A stretch of DNA of 64,000 nt from positions 328,371-392,370 of the forward strand of contig NZ_JAJNAL010000001.1 of the NCBI RefSeq assembly GCF_022271405.1. The letters run 5' to 3'. A program made the position numbers and the translations under genes. Positions 16,847 through 25,898 of this stretch are shown here, one piece after another. Every line of letters begins with the position of its first letter. Within the stretch, counting starts at the first letter, position 1. The notes beneath the pieces are model-generated. The model saw only the letters and a list, made by a program, of their open reading frames with translations, was not told the origin of the DNA and made no database searches. The stretch comes from Rhodopseudomonas infernalis. GTDB lineage: Bacteria > Pseudomonadota > Alphaproteobacteria > Rhizobiales > Xanthobacteraceae.

Positions 16847-18538
16847 TCAGGCCGCGCGCACCGATTCCAGAAACTGGCCAACCTCGGATTTCAGCCGGTT
16901 GCTCTCGACGGAAAGCGACTGGGCGGCGGACAGCACCTGGGTCGAAGCGGCGGTCGCTTCGGTGGCACCACGCTGGACGTCGACGATATTCGCAGACACC
17001 TGCTGGGTTCCGAGCGCAGCCTGCTGAACGTTGCGGGCAATCTCCTGGGTGGCGGCGCCCTGCTCTTCCACCGCCGAGGCGATGGTCGAAGCGATCTCGG
17101 ACATATGGCCGATGATATCGCCGATATCCTTGATGGCTCCGACGGATTCCTGCGTGGCCGCCTGAATGCCGGTGATCTGCTGGCTGATCTCGCCGGTTGC
17201 CTTGGCGGTTTGCTCGGCCAGCGCCTTGACCTCGCTGGCGACGACGGCGAAGCCGCGGCCGGCCTCGCCAGCGCGCGCCGCTTCGATTGTGGCATTGAGC
17301 GCGAGCAGATTGGTCTGACCAGCGATGGTGTTGATCAGCTCGACGACATCGCCGATCCGGGTCGCAGCCTGCGCCAATTCGCCGACGCGGGCATTTGTGC
17401 GGCGAGCCTGCTCGACCGCCTCGTGGGCGATCCGAGCCGAATCCTGCACCTGCCGGCTGATCTCGTTGACGGACGAGGCCATCTCTTCGGTCGCGGAAGC
17501 GACCGAAGAGACGTTGTTGGATGCTTCTTCGGACGCCGAGGCGACCACGGTGGTGACTTCCTGAGAGCGGCCGGCTGTCGCCGACAACGACCCGGCAGAC
17601 GCTTCGAGCTGGGTCGAGGCGGACGACACGGTCTGAACGATCTCGCCGATCATCAATTCGAACGAGTGGGTGATCGCGTCGACGCGCTGCCCGCGCGCGA
17701 TCTTGGCATCAGCCTCGACGGCGGCGGCTTCGTCCGCGGCCTTCTTCTCGATCAGCGCCAGCTTGAACACCTGGAGCACGTCGGCCATCGAGCCGATCTC
17801 GGTCTTCTCGCCCTGGTGAGGCACCATTGCGGTCAGATCACCGCGGCCGAGCGCCTGCATGGGTTGAATGATCGAGGCAATCCCGCGAGATACGTCGCGG
17901 ACCAGAAAGAAGCCGAGTCCGATTGCAGCGAGCGTCGCGATGGCAAGGATGCCGACGACCAAGTACAGGGCGGAGCGGTAGCTGTCAGCCGCGGACTTGC
18001 TGGCCTGATCACCGCCCTTTTTGTTGAAGTCGATGCCTCGTTCAAGCACGTCGTCGGCCTTGAGGCCAATCGGATTCACCTGCTTGGCGTTGTAGTCGTG
18101 GGTCTCTTCGGACACTCGGCCGACGTCCCGACGCGACCGCGCCAGCACCTGTTCGCTGCCGCGAACATACTCGTCCCAGAGCTGGGACCATTCACGATAG
18201 ATTGCCCGCTCCTCGGCCGAGGTGATCAACTGCTCGTAGGCATTGCGAGCTGTGTCGATGCGCGCCTTCACGGTCTCGACGGTCTTGTCCACCGCCTGCT
18301 TGTCCTCCGCGGAGAACGCGAGGAGATGCTGACGAATGACGGTCCGATAGGTGATTCCGGCTGCTCGCAAATCCCCGAGCGCCCTGACGCTGGGCAACCA
18401 GTTGGTCGCGACGTCTTCTGTATTCGCATTGATGGACTGCATTTTCAGGATAGCTACGCCACCCAGCCCCATCATCAGGATCAAAAGCAACGCCAGCACT
18501 GTGGTGATTTTTGCGCGGATCGAAAGCCGGTCGAACAT
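16847..18538 (-). CDS. methyl-accepting chemotaxis protein
   Basis: 563-residue inner-membrane chemoreceptor. TM1 about 11-31, a helical periplasmic ligand domain of the 4HB_MCP type (32-189), TM2 about 190-212, HAMP about 213-265 and a cytoplasmic signalling domain whose tip ([20 protein letters not shown]) is the CheA/CheW-binding hairpin. It senses a small molecule and controls the flagellar kinase CheA; ligand unknown. No CheR/CheB-tethering pentapeptide at the C-terminus (ends ESVRAA). Two in-frame ATGs are 6 nt apart; AAGGAA is 6 nt before the second (18538) but touches the first (18544), so I chose 18538. Confidence 0.92.
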   Translation of the reverse strand: MFDRLSIRAKITTVLALLLILMMGLGGVAILKMQSINANTEDVATNWLPSVRALGDLRAAGITYRTVIRQHLLAFSAEDKQAVDKTVETVKARIDTARNAYEQLITSAEERAIYREWSQLWDEYVRGSEQVLARSRRDVGRVSEETHDYNAKQVNPIGLKADDVLERGIDFNKKGGDQASKSAADSYRSALYLVVGILAIATLAAIGLGFFLVRDVSRGIASIIQPMQALGRGDLTAMVPHQGEKTEIGSMADVLQVFKLALIEKKAADEAAAVEADAKIARGQRVDAITHSFELMIGEIVQTVSSASTQLEASAGSLSATAGRSQEVTTVVASASEEASNNVSSVASATEEMASSVNEISRQVQDSARIAHEAVEQARRTNARVGELAQAATRIGDVVELINTIAGQTNLLALNATIEAARAGEAGRGFAVVASEVKALAEQTAKATGEISQQITGIQAATQESVGAIKDIGDIIGHMSEIASTIASAVEEQGAATQEIARNVQQAALGTQQVSANIVDVQRGATEATAASTQVLSAAQSLSVESNRLKSEVGQFLESVRAA

Positions 18539-18749
18539 CGTCATTTCCTTGTAGTTGCTGAAGACGCGCCGCCCCGTGGCCCCACGGCTGAATCCGCGCG
18601 TAGCGGCTTCTGCCGCCACTACTCGAATAATGGACTAATCCTAACGCAGACCTTAAGATTGGAACCCGGCGAGCGGTGTCTTTCGAAGGTGCGCGCGTCG
18701 CGCGCTTCGAAGGAAGCGGCCAAGTCGGTTGCGGCTCATCCTTTGAAGC

Positions 18750-18820
18750 CTGGCCATCCACGTCTTTCATGCGTTTCCGTCAGCAAGGCGTGGATGCCCG
18801 GCACAAGGCCGGGCATGACG
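18750..18820. repeat. partial inverted repeat, family D-like
   Basis: CTGGCCATCCACGTCTTTCA ... AAGGCGTGGATGCCCGGCAC ... GGCCGGGCATGACG. The right arm is a full family D arm; the left is eroded. It lies in the 355-nt gap 18539-18893, which otherwise holds only the chemoreceptor promoter region and no gene. Confidence 0.6.
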
Positions 18821-18893
18821 GGTGGAAACGAAACGGCCCGATTTCAAAGGCTCTCAGGATGACGGCGATGCTTCGATAAGAAGCAAGACTTCT

Positions 18894-19676
18894 CTAGGCT
18901 TCGATATTTCTGTAGGGCGCGAACCAGCCAAGTCCGTCGGTGGTGGCGCCGCGCGGCCGATACTCGGCGCCGACGAAGCCGGCATAGCCGAGCCGGTCGA
19001 GTTCCGCGAACAGGAAGGCCGAGTTCAACTCCTCGCTATCAGGCTCCTGGCGCGAGGGCACGCTGGCGATCTGGATGTGGCCGATGACGGGCATCATCTC
19101 ACGCAGTCGCATCACCACATCGCCGTGCAGGATCTGGCAGTGATAGATGTCGAACTGCAATTTGAGGTTCGGAATGCCGAGTTCGCGGATCAGGTCGCGC
19201 GCCATAGCGAAATCATCGAGGAAATAGCCCGGCACGTCTCGCCCGTTGAGCGGCTCGATCATCACCTCGATGCCATGCGGAGCGAAAAAATGAGCCGCCA
19301 CCGTCAGCGAGCGACGGAACGCCAAAGCGGCAGCGCCGTCGTGGCGATCGGCCAGCCCGGCCAACAGATGCACCCGCTTGGCGCCAGTCGCCAGCGCATA
19401 AGGCAGCGCCGTGTGCAGGCTCTGCTGCAGCTCCTCGAACTTGTCGGGCCGCGCCGCGAAACCGCGCTCGCCGGCCGTCCAGTCCCCCGGCGGCAGGTTG
19501 AACAGCGCCAGCGTCAGATCATGGCGCTTCAGCCGCTCGGCGATGTCGTCCGGTGCGTAGTCGTAGGGAAACAGAAACTCGACCGCCCGAAACCCCGACG
19601 CAGCCGCCGCCTCGAACCGGTCGAGGAACGGCACTTCGGTGAATAGAAACGAGAGATTGGCGGCGAAGCGCGGCAT
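18894..19676 (-). CDS. hyi: hydroxypyruvate isomerase / 2-oxo-tetronate isomerase family
   Basis: 260-residue TIM-barrel sugar-phosphate-isomerase-like enzyme. The start MPRFAANLSFLFTEVPFLDRF is the signature N-terminus of Hyi/OtnI proteins; the metal-site segments IEPLNGRDVPGYFL (Glu), FDIYHCQ (Asp/His) and GAEYRP (Glu) are all present. Hyi interconverts hydroxypyruvate and tartronate semialdehyde; OtnI acts on 2-oxo-tetronate. Family resemblance cannot separate these. It stands alone between a chemoreceptor and a toxin-antitoxin pair, so context gives no help; the tartrate-dehydrogenase-like gene at 30178 is a possible functional neighbour. Confidence 0.82.
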   Translation of the reverse strand: MPRFAANLSFLFTEVPFLDRFEAAAASGFRAVEFLFPYDYAPDDIAERLKRHDLTLALFNLPPGDWTAGERGFAARPDKFEELQQSLHTALPYALATGAKRVHLLAGLADRHDGAAALAFRRSLTVAAHFFAPHGIEVMIEPLNGRDVPGYFLDDFAMARDLIRELGIPNLKLQFDIYHCQILHGDVVMRLREMMPVIGHIQIASVPSRQEPDSEELNSAFLFAELDRLGYAGFVGAEYRPRGATTDGLGWFAPYRNIEA

Positions 19677-19739
19677 GGGCGTGATCCTGGACGAAGCATC
19701 ACCCTAGCAACCTGGACGGATCTGCGCAGCAGTCACTTG

Positions 19740-19994
19740 CTAACGCAGCATCGCATCGTAGTCGGCATGAGACCCGATCCAGAACCACAGCAGACCGTCC
19801 TCGACCGGCACGGCAAGTGCACGATAGCCGAGGCCAACCCTGACCGAGAACAGTTCGCCGACTTTCTTGAAGTGCAGTGATGGATGATGCGGGTCGGCTT
19901 TGAGGAGCCCGAAATTCTTGTCGGCGAGATCACGAACAGCGGGTGGCAGCGCCCTGTAGGCAGTCCAAAATTTGGAGCTGGCAAAATGCTTCAC
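19740..19994 (-). CDS. RelE/ParE-type toxin of a TA pair
   Basis: 84-residue basic protein with the RelE/HigB-like core: FWTAYRALPPAVRDLADKNF, then HPSLHFKKVGELFSVRVGLGYRAL and a C-terminal WFWIGSHADYD. This fold is usually a ribosome-dependent mRNA interferase or gyrase toxin. It starts 4 nt inside the end of the upstream small gene (ATGA overlap), the classic coupled antitoxin-first arrangement. Whether it is active cannot be told; the Arg of GYRAL and the His of GSHADYD are kept. Confidence 0.75.
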   Translation of the reverse strand: MKHFASSKFWTAYRALPPAVRDLADKNFGLLKADPHHPSLHFKKVGELFSVRVGLGYRALAVPVEDGLLWFWIGSHADYDAMLR

Positions 19995-20188
19995 AGCTCG
20001 CCGGAGCTGCCGCGCCGATACTCCGCGAGGGCCTCGTTGGCGAGTTCGTTCAATCTTCCCGCGGCGGCATCGCGGGCGATGCGATCGTCAAAACGCGCAG
20101 CATCGAAGGCCGCGAACCAGGCACGAAACCGCGCCAGCTGGTCCTCGGGAAGCTGCTCGACCGCCTTTTCGATGTCCTCGACGCTCAT
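19991..20188 (-). CDS. antitoxin partner of RelE-type toxin
   Basis: 65-residue acidic helical protein (IEKAVEQLPEDQLARFRAWF... RLNELANEALAEYR) immediately before and overlapping the toxin gene. The pattern of a short helix followed by DARFDDRIARDAAAGRL is typical of small antitoxins that wrap the RelE-like toxin. It lacks an obvious ribbon-helix-helix or HTH DNA-binding part, so autoregulation may be weak. Confidence 0.72.
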   Translation of the reverse strand: MSVEDIEKAVEQLPEDQLARFRAWFAAFDAARFDDRIARDAAAGRLNELANEALAEYRRGSSGEL

Positions 20189-20230
20189 GCGGTCATTCTA
20201 GCATGATAGCCAAGGCATGAGAACGGGCCG

Positions 20231-20935
20231 TCACAACCCTAAATACGCCTTCCTGACGTCCGGGTTGTCCATCAGCTCGGCCGACTTGCCCTGCATCAGA
20301 ACGCGGCCGGTCTGCAGGATGTAGGCGCGGTCGGCGATTTCGAGGCATTCGGCCATGCGCTGCTCGACGATCAGCACCGTCATGCCGGCGTCGCGGATCT
20401 TCTTCACCGACTGGAAGATCTCGCTGACCAGTTTCGGCATGATGCCCTGCGACGGCTCATCGAGCATCAGCAGCCGCGGCCGGGTCATCAGCGCGCGGCC
20501 GATCGCCAGCATCTGCTGCTCTCCGCCCGACAGCGTTTCGGCGCGCTGCTCGAGCCGCTCCTTCAGGCGCGGAAACAGGCTGAACACCAGTTCCAGCGGC
20601 TGCTCTCGATCCGCCTTGCCGCGGAACAGATAGCTGCCGAGCCGCAGATTGTCCTGCACCGACAGCCGCGGAAACAGCCGGCGGTTTTCCGGCACATAGG
20701 CGATGCCACGCGCGGTGATCAGATGCTGAGCGGTGCCGTCGACGCGCTCGCCGTCGAACGACACCTCGCCGGAGCGGATCCGCTCGGCCCCGGCGATCGA
20801 TTTCAGCAGCGTCGACTTACCCGCGCCATTGGCACCAGCCACGCAGACGATCTCGCCCTTTTCGACCTCGATCGACACCGACGAGATGGCCACCAACCCT
20901 TTATAGGCGGTGGTGACGTCACGCACCGACAGCAT
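20231..20935 (-). CDS. livF: LIV-type ABC transporter ATP-binding protein (LivF)
   Basis: 234-residue ATPase of a branched-chain-amino-acid-type importer. Walker A GANGAGKST, signature LSGGEQQ, Walker B LLMLDEP and the H-loop region (written IVEQRM, Gln for the switch His, as usual in LivF) are visible. The ATG at 20935 is preceded by GGGGA; the further TTG at 20947 is less likely. Overlaps the end of livG. Last gene of the order livK-livH-livM-livG-livF reading leftward from 24895. Substrate may be an amino acid, amide or aromatic/carboxylic acid; this family is much expanded in Rhodopseudomonas. Confidence 0.9.
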   Translation of the reverse strand: MLSVRDVTTAYKGLVAISSVSIEVEKGEIVCVAGANGAGKSTLLKSIAGAERIRSGEVSFDGERVDGTAQHLITARGIAYVPENRRLFPRLSVQDNLRLGSYLFRGKADREQPLELVFSLFPRLKERLEQRAETLSGGEQQMLAIGRALMTRPRLLMLDEPSQGIMPKLVSEIFQSVKKIRDAGMTVLIVEQRMAECLEIADRAYILQTGRVLMQGKSAELMDNPDVRKAYLGL

Positions 20936-21653
20936 GGCGATCCCCAAGGTAGGCAGTGATGACTTTCGGATCGCGGACGACGTCGGCCGGCTTGCCCTCG
21001 ACCAGCACCTTGCCGAGATCGAGCACGATGGCGCGATCGACCAACGGCATCACGATCTCCATGACGTGCTCGACCATCAGCACGGTCACTCCGGTGTCCC
21101 GGACGCGGCGGACCAGTTCGACGCCGGTCTGCGCTTCGGTCGGCGTGAGGCCCGTCAGCACCTCGTCGAGCAGCAGCAGCTTCGGTTCGGTCGCGAGCGC
21201 GCGCGCTACTTCGAGGCGGCGCTTCTCCGAGGGGATCAACTGGTTGGCGAGCACATCGGCGCGCGCGTCGAGGCCGCAGAATTTGAGCACTTCGTCCGCC
21301 TTGCGGCGCGCTTCGCGCATCACCGTCGTGCGGATCAGCGCGCCGACGATGACGTTGTCAATCACCGTCATCGACTCGAAGCTCTTCACCACCTGAAAGG
21401 TGCGGCCGATTCCGCGCGCGCAGCGCGCGGTCGCCGGCAGTTTGGTGACGTCTTCGCCGTCGAAGATGATCGAGCCCTGGGTCGGCGGCAGCACGCCGGC
21501 GATCAGGTTGAACAGCGTCGACTTGCCGGCGCCGTTCGGGCCGATCAGGCCGACGATCTCGCCGCGGCCGACCGAGATCGAGACATCGGAATTGGCGATC
21601 AGACCGCCGAAGCGTTGCCAGACGCCGCGGGTTTCCAGCAAGGGCGTCGTCAT
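20919..21653 (-). CDS. livG: LIV-type ABC transporter ATP-binding protein (LivG)
   Basis: 244-residue ATPase. Walker A GPNGAGKST and Walker B LLLLDEVLTGL are intact, but the signature motif, normally LSYGQ/LSGGQ, reads LIPSEKRRLEVARAL. The matching half of the second importer (34763-36241) is also degenerate (LPFADLRRLEL), so this looks like a subfamily trait and not damage. The C-terminal LivG-type BCA_ABC_TP_C extension is present (HAVGA end). Start at 21653 follows GGGAG and overlaps the livM stop by 4 nt (ATGA). Confidence 0.9.
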   Translation of the reverse strand: MTTPLLETRGVWQRFGGLIANSDVSISVGRGEIVGLIGPNGAGKSTLFNLIAGVLPPTQGSIIFDGEDVTKLPATARCARGIGRTFQVVKSFESMTVIDNVIVGALIRTTVMREARRKADEVLKFCGLDARADVLANQLIPSEKRRLEVARALATEPKLLLLDEVLTGLTPTEAQTGVELVRRVRDTGVTVLMVEHVMEIVMPLVDRAIVLDLGKVLVEGKPADVVRDPKVITAYLGDRHAVGA

Positions 21654-22636
21654 TGCGGCACTCCCTTCGAGGCCGGCCGGCGCGAGAACAGACCGATCAG
21701 GCCTTCGGGCCGGGCCAAAGCGATCACCACGATCACGGCGCCGTAGAGAATGAGATCGACGCCGCGGCCGGAGCCGCCGATAAACGATCGCGTCACTTCG
21801 GTGAGCGGGATCAGGATCGCCGCCCCGAGCACCGGCCCCCACAGCGTGCCGATGCCACCCAGCACGGCCGGGAGCGCCATCAGCAGCGAGAACTGGAAGG
21901 TCATCACGCTTTCAGGATCGATGTAGGACACGAACATCGCGTAGAACGCGCCGCCAATCGCTGTGAGGAAAGCCGAGACGGCGGCGGCGCCCATCTTGGA
22001 ATTGAACACCACGACGCCCAGGCTCTCGGCGGCTTCGGGATTGTCCTTCACCGCGCGCCACCAGTAGCCCCATTTGGAATTCTCCAGCCACCACGTCACC
22101 AGCCAGGCAACGCAGCAGAAAACCAGGGCGAAGTAGAAGTAAGGCAGCTTGCTGCGGGTGAACTGGAATTTCGCCCAGCTGTCGCCGCGGACCGGGATAT
22201 CGATGCCGAGCGCCGCTCCGGCCCAGTCCCAATTATGGAACAACAGAAGGCCGATCTCGGCGATCACGATGGTGGCGATGACGAAATAGTGCCCGCGCAG
22301 CCGGAAGGTCGGATAGCCGAGCGCCAGCGCGATGGCCGCGGAGATCACACCGCCGCCGAGCATGCCGAACCACGGCAGCACGCCGAACTTCGTGAACAGC
22401 AAGGCGGTGGTGTAAGCGCCGAGCCCGAAATACAGCGCGTGCCCGAGCGAGATCTGGCCACAATAGCCGCCGAGGATGTTCCAGGCCTGCGACAGCGCCG
22501 CGTACATCAGGGTCAGCACCATGATGTTCTGGACGTAGACATCCTTGACGAACAGCGGCGCACAGGCGGCCGCGCCGGCGAGCATGGCGGCGACGATGAG
22601 GTCGCGGCGGCGACGGTTGGTGTGAGCCTGGTCCAT
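21650..22636 (-). CDS. livM: LIV-type ABC transporter permease (LivM)
   Basis: 328-residue inner-membrane permease with about 8-9 hydrophobic segments. Key LivM features: SLGHALYFGLGAY (about 63-75), YPTFRLRGHYFVIAT and the coupling-loop EAA-like region RAVKDNPEAAESLGV contacting the ATPases. ALPAVLGGIGTLWGPVLGA is the typical late TM motif. The start at 22636 shares its first base with the livH stop region (1-nt overlap), and its stop overlaps livG by 4 nt, so tight coupling. Confidence 0.9.
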   Translation of the reverse strand: MDQAHTNRRRRDLIVAAMLAGAAACAPLFVKDVYVQNIMVLTLMYAALSQAWNILGGYCGQISLGHALYFGLGAYTTALLFTKFGVLPWFGMLGGGVISAAIALALGYPTFRLRGHYFVIATIVIAEIGLLLFHNWDWAGAALGIDIPVRGDSWAKFQFTRSKLPYFYFALVFCCVAWLVTWWLENSKWGYWWRAVKDNPEAAESLGVVVFNSKMGAAAVSAFLTAIGGAFYAMFVSYIDPESVMTFQFSLLMALPAVLGGIGTLWGPVLGAAILIPLTEVTRSFIGGSGRGVDLILYGAVIVVIALARPEGLIGLFSRRPASKGVPQ

Positions 22637-23514
22637 CAGATCGATCCGAACAGGCCACGCGGCCGAATGAAGACAACCAGCAGATACACGGCGTAGATGC
22701 CGATCGACTTCAGCGACGGCGGCAGGATCATCGCGGTGGTCGCCTCGACCAGGCCGACGATGATGCCGCCCGCAAAGGCGCCGAACACGCTGCCGAAGCC
22801 GCCGAGCGCCACCGTGACGTAGGCGATCAGCGCGAACGAGGCGCCGACGTCAGGATAGATATAGAAGAACATCGCCATCACGGCGCCGGCGAGCCCGATC
22901 AGCGCGGAGCCGAGGCCCCAGCCGAGTGCAAACACCTTGTTCTTGTCGATGCCGACCAGCGCCACCGCGCCGGCGTCCTCTCGCGTCGCCTCGAGCGCCC
23001 GACCGAAGTCGGTCTTCTTCATGAAGAAGAAGAGCGCGCCGAACGCAGCCAGTGACACCAGGGCGCCGACCAATTGCGGCACCGGCAGGAATACGCCGCC
23101 GATCTCGATCGTCTTACCGCCCAGCCAGGAGACGTTGATGCTGCGATAGTCGGGCGTGAAGAAGTACTGCGCCAGGCCGCGCATCAGGATGGCGAGGCCG
23201 AAGGTGGTGAAGATCTGCACCATGCCGATATTGGCTTTGGCCCGCATCGCAAAGCGCACGACCAATAGATAGGCCAGAGCCCCGAACACGAACATCGCGG
23301 CGCCGACCAGCGGCGCCGATAGTAATGGGTCGATCGCGAAGAAGGCGAACAGGAAGAAGGTGATGTACATCGCCAACATCAGGAATTCGCCGTGGGCGAA
23401 GTTGGTGACGTCCATCAGCCCGAAGATCAGAGCCAGGCCGACCGCGACCAGCCCATAAAGAAGTCCCATCAGCAGGCCGCTGGCCAGGGACTGGATGATC
23501 GTGGCTGTGGTCAA
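22636..23514 (-). CDS. livH: LIV-type ABC transporter permease (LivH)
   Basis: 292-residue permease with the LivH hallmarks GLLYGLVAVGLALIFGLMDV (near the N-terminus), FAHGEFLMLAMY and the coupling loop ALEATREDAGAVALVGID; the C-terminus FIRPRGLFGS is standard. No ATG is available in frame near the homology start; TTG at 23514 preceded by GGAGAGAGG fits length and ribosome binding site. A family B inverted repeat (23526-23606) lies 11 nt upstream, so the ribosome binding site sits at the repeat edge. Confidence 0.88.
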   Translation of the reverse strand: MTTATIIQSLASGLLMGLLYGLVAVGLALIFGLMDVTNFAHGEFLMLAMYITFFLFAFFAIDPLLSAPLVGAAMFVFGALAYLLVVRFAMRAKANIGMVQIFTTFGLAILMRGLAQYFFTPDYRSINVSWLGGKTIEIGGVFLPVPQLVGALVSLAAFGALFFFMKKTDFGRALEATREDAGAVALVGIDKNKVFALGWGLGSALIGLAGAVMAMFFYIYPDVGASFALIAYVTVALGGFGSVFGAFAGGIIVGLVEATTAMILPPSLKSIGIYAVYLLVVFIRPRGLFGSI

Positions 23515-23525
23515 AACCCTCTCTC

Positions 23526-23606
23526 CGTCATTGCGAGCGAAGCGAAGCAATCCATGACGATGGCGGAGCGCTGGATTGCTTCGTCGCTGCGCTCCTCGCA
23601 ATGACG
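23526..23606. repeat. inverted repeat, family B, inside the liv operon
   Basis: CGTCATTGCGAGCGAAGCGA ... CTGGATTGCTTCGTCGC ... CGCAATGACG between livK and livH. Position between a substrate-binding-protein gene and its permease genes is where RNA hairpins often lower downstream expression. Confidence 0.85.
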
Positions 23607-23644
23607 GCGACGCCGAAGCGCCCCCGTCCCTCTCGCGAGTTCGA

Positions 23645-24895
23645 CTACGGCATCGGCCAGATCGCCTCGGCCACCTTGGCCTGTTCGGGAAAGATGGTGA
23701 CGAACTTGCCGTCGACATATTGCAGCAGCACCGGGTCGGCGAAGGTGTTCTGTCCCATCTCGTCGAATTTGACCCGAGCCCACGGCATGATGGTCTGCTC
23801 GCCCGGCATGTCGGTGGCGACCAACGCTTCGCGGATCTTCTCGCCGTCGGTCGACTTGGCGCGATTGATGGCGTCCGCCATCACGATCAGGCCCATGAAT
23901 TGCCGCGACGAGTAATCGTTGAAGTCCTTGCCGGACTTCTCCTTGTACATGTCGTTGATCTTGCCGACCATCGGCCGCTTCTTGGCCAGATCAATCGAGA
24001 ACGAGCCGCGCGAGATGACGCCCGGGATCTTGTCGCCGACCGCGTCGTACAGCGCCTTCTCGGAGAAGCCGGCGTCCTGAGCGACGATATTCTTGGCCTT
24101 GTAGCCGAGCTCGCCCATAGTACGAATCAGCAGGATGCCGTCGGTGGTGTAGCTCGACGGCATCAGCACGTCGGCATTGGCAGCCTTGAGCTGCTGGACC
24201 TCCGCGGTGAGCGACGGCGAGTTGGCGCGATACTTGATGTCGGCGGCGACCTTGTAGCCGCGTTCCTGCGCCAGCTTGAGCTGGGCGTTCGACGAGTCGG
24301 TGCCGAAGATGGTGTCCTCGTGGAACAGCGCCAGCGTCTCGATCTTCTGGCCCTTCTTCTTCAGCGCGTCGAAGAAGTCGAACATCGCCTGCGAAAACAT
24401 CTCGTCGTGCGGCGCAGCGCGGAAATAGTACTTGAGACCGCGGCGATGCAGGCTGGGCGAAGAATTGTCGGCCGACAGGAACGGAACCTGATAACGCTCG
24501 CAGATCTGACTGACCGTGACGGCGACGGCACTCTGATAGGTGCCGACGATGGCAGAGACCTTTTCCTGCGTGATCAGTCGCTCGGCCTCGGCGCGCCCCT
24601 TCTGCGGATCCGCCTGATGGTCGGCAAATACCAGCCGTATCTTGGCGCCGTCGAGCCCGGGCAGGCCTTCGCCGCGCGCCAGCGGCAAGTCGTAGTCATA
24701 CTTGTTATTGATCAGTTCGGCCGCGGTCTGGAACGCCTTCTGGGCATCGACGCCGATCTGGGCGCTGGCGCCGGACAGCGGATAAATCACGCCGATCACG
24801 ACTTCCTTGGCCTGCGCACGGGCGGTGGTGGCGAATGGCAACACGGCAGCGGTTGCGGCGCCACCCAGCAGGAGATTACGGCGATCGATCTTCAT
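23645..24895 (-). CDS. livK: LIV-type ABC transporter substrate-binding protein (LivK)
   Basis: 416-residue periplasmic binding protein of the Peripla_BP_6 class. N-terminal signal (KIDRRNLLLGGAATAAVLP, cleaved about residue 27 at ARAQA-KE) has an RR but lacks a strict Tat motif. Mature start EVVIGVIYPLSGASAQIG is the standard family opening; later FHEDTIFGTDSS and SRQFMGLIVMADAI. First gene of the liv operon, whose downstream genes follow a family B repeat. Ligand unknown. The DUF1445 gene 69 nt upstream on the same strand may belong to the same transcript. Confidence 0.88.
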   Translation of the reverse strand: MKIDRRNLLLGGAATAAVLPFATTARAQAKEVVIGVIYPLSGASAQIGVDAQKAFQTAAELINNKYDYDLPLARGEGLPGLDGAKIRLVFADHQADPQKGRAEAERLITQEKVSAIVGTYQSAVAVTVSQICERYQVPFLSADNSSPSLHRRGLKYYFRAAPHDEMFSQAMFDFFDALKKKGQKIETLALFHEDTIFGTDSSNAQLKLAQERGYKVAADIKYRANSPSLTAEVQQLKAANADVLMPSSYTTDGILLIRTMGELGYKAKNIVAQDAGFSEKALYDAVGDKIPGVISRGSFSIDLAKKRPMVGKINDMYKEKSGKDFNDYSSRQFMGLIVMADAINRAKSTDGEKIREALVATDMPGEQTIMPWARVKFDEMGQNTFADPVLLQYVDGKFVTIFPEQAKVAEAIWPMP

Positions 24896-24964
24896 GTCAT
24901 ATTCCTTTGCTACCAGCGCTGTCGGTCAAGGATCGAAGGTTTGGGATCGAAGGGTCGGTCGGCC

Positions 24965-25783
24965 TCACAGCACCGCAAGGTGCTTGTTCTTCAGGTCGGT
25001 GACAAGCATCAATCCGGGGGCATGCGTAATTGCGAACGGCACTTTCGCAGCGGCAATCACTGCCTGCGGAGTGACACCGCATGCCCAGAACACCGGCAAC
25101 TCGTCGGGCGCGATCGTCACCGCGTCTCCGTAATCCGGCTTGGAAATGTCGGCGATGCCGATCGACTGCGGCAGGCCGATATGCACAGGCGCGCCGTGAA
25201 CCGAGGGGAAACGCGACGTGATCTGCACGGCGCGGATCGCATCCCTGGGCCGCAGCGGCCGCATCGATACCACCATGGGCCCGGCGAACGGTCCCGCCGG
25301 CGTGCACTGAATGTTCGTGCGATACATCGGCACGCGGACCTTCTCGTCGATGTGCCGGATCGGAATGTCGTCGGCGAGCAGCGCCTCTTCGAACGAGAAC
25401 GAGCAGCCGATCACGAACGCGACCAGATCGTCCCGCCAATGCGCCAACACATCGGCCGGCTCGTCGATCACCTCGCCGTCGCGCCACACCCGATAGGCCG
25501 GCACGTCGGTGCGGATGTCGAGATCGACGCCGAGCGACGGGATCATCGGATTGCCGACATCGGACATGCCGATGATCGGACACGGCTTGGGATTGAGCTG
25601 GCAGAAGCGATGGAAGGCGGCGGCGTACTTTTCAGGAAGGATCGCCAGATTGCCCTGGACGAAGCCGGGGGCAACGCCGGCGGTCGAGTCGGCCAGGCCA
25701 GCCCGATAAGCGAGCCTCGCCTGGTGAGATGGACTCATCGAACCATCGGACTGGAGCTGCTCACTTGCCGCAAAAACAGTCAT
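24965..25783 (-). CDS. DUF1445 / UPF0317 family putative hydro-lyase
   Basis: 272-residue cytosolic protein of the UPF0317 (YcsI-like) family, recognised by [15 protein letters not shown] (about 40-54), [31 protein letters not shown] with a conserved Cys, [10 protein letters not shown] and [10 protein letters not shown]. The fold is tied to D-glutamate-cyclase-type enzymes and listed as hydro-lyase, but no reaction is settled for bacterial members. It is divergent from a LysR gene and lies just upstream of a LIV-type importer on the same strand, so it probably acts on the imported compound (inference). Confidence 0.85.
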   Translation of the reverse strand: MTVFAASEQLQSDGSMSPSHQARLAYRAGLADSTAGVAPGFVQGNLAILPEKYAAAFHRFCQLNPKPCPIIGMSDVGNPMIPSLGVDLDIRTDVPAYRVWRDGEVIDEPADVLAHWRDDLVAFVIGCSFSFEEALLADDIPIRHIDEKVRVPMYRTNIQCTPAGPFAGPMVVSMRPLRPRDAIRAVQITSRFPSVHGAPVHIGLPQSIGIADISKPDYGDAVTIAPDELPVFWACGVTPQAVIAAAKVPFAITHAPGLMLVTDLKNKHLAVL

Positions 25784-25847
25784 TCGTCCGTCCTGCCTAG
25801 TCTCTCGACAGCACTGGAGCGCAAGCCTACTATAATGTCTAATCTTT

Positions 25848-25863
25848 GTTTCTGATCAGAAAC
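25848..25863. promoter_or_regulatory. perfect 16-bp palindrome, likely LysR operator
   Basis: GTTTCTGATCAGAAAC is a perfect palindrome in the 115-nt region between the divergent DUF1445 gene (start 25783) and the LysR gene (start 25899). It contains a T-N11-A LysR-type box. A perfect TATAAT at 25831-25836 on the + strand would start transcription just before it, so a bound dimer could block lysR expression (autoregulation). The binding protein is inferred from position. Confidence 0.65.
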
Positions 25864-25898
25864 GATAAAAGTTCTTTATCCAGATAGGAGCCACCCCC

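Noticed and set aside
23576..25855. 759-codon antisense frame across the first binding protein and DUF1445
   Set aside because: Shadow frame with Asp/Arg/His-rich composition.
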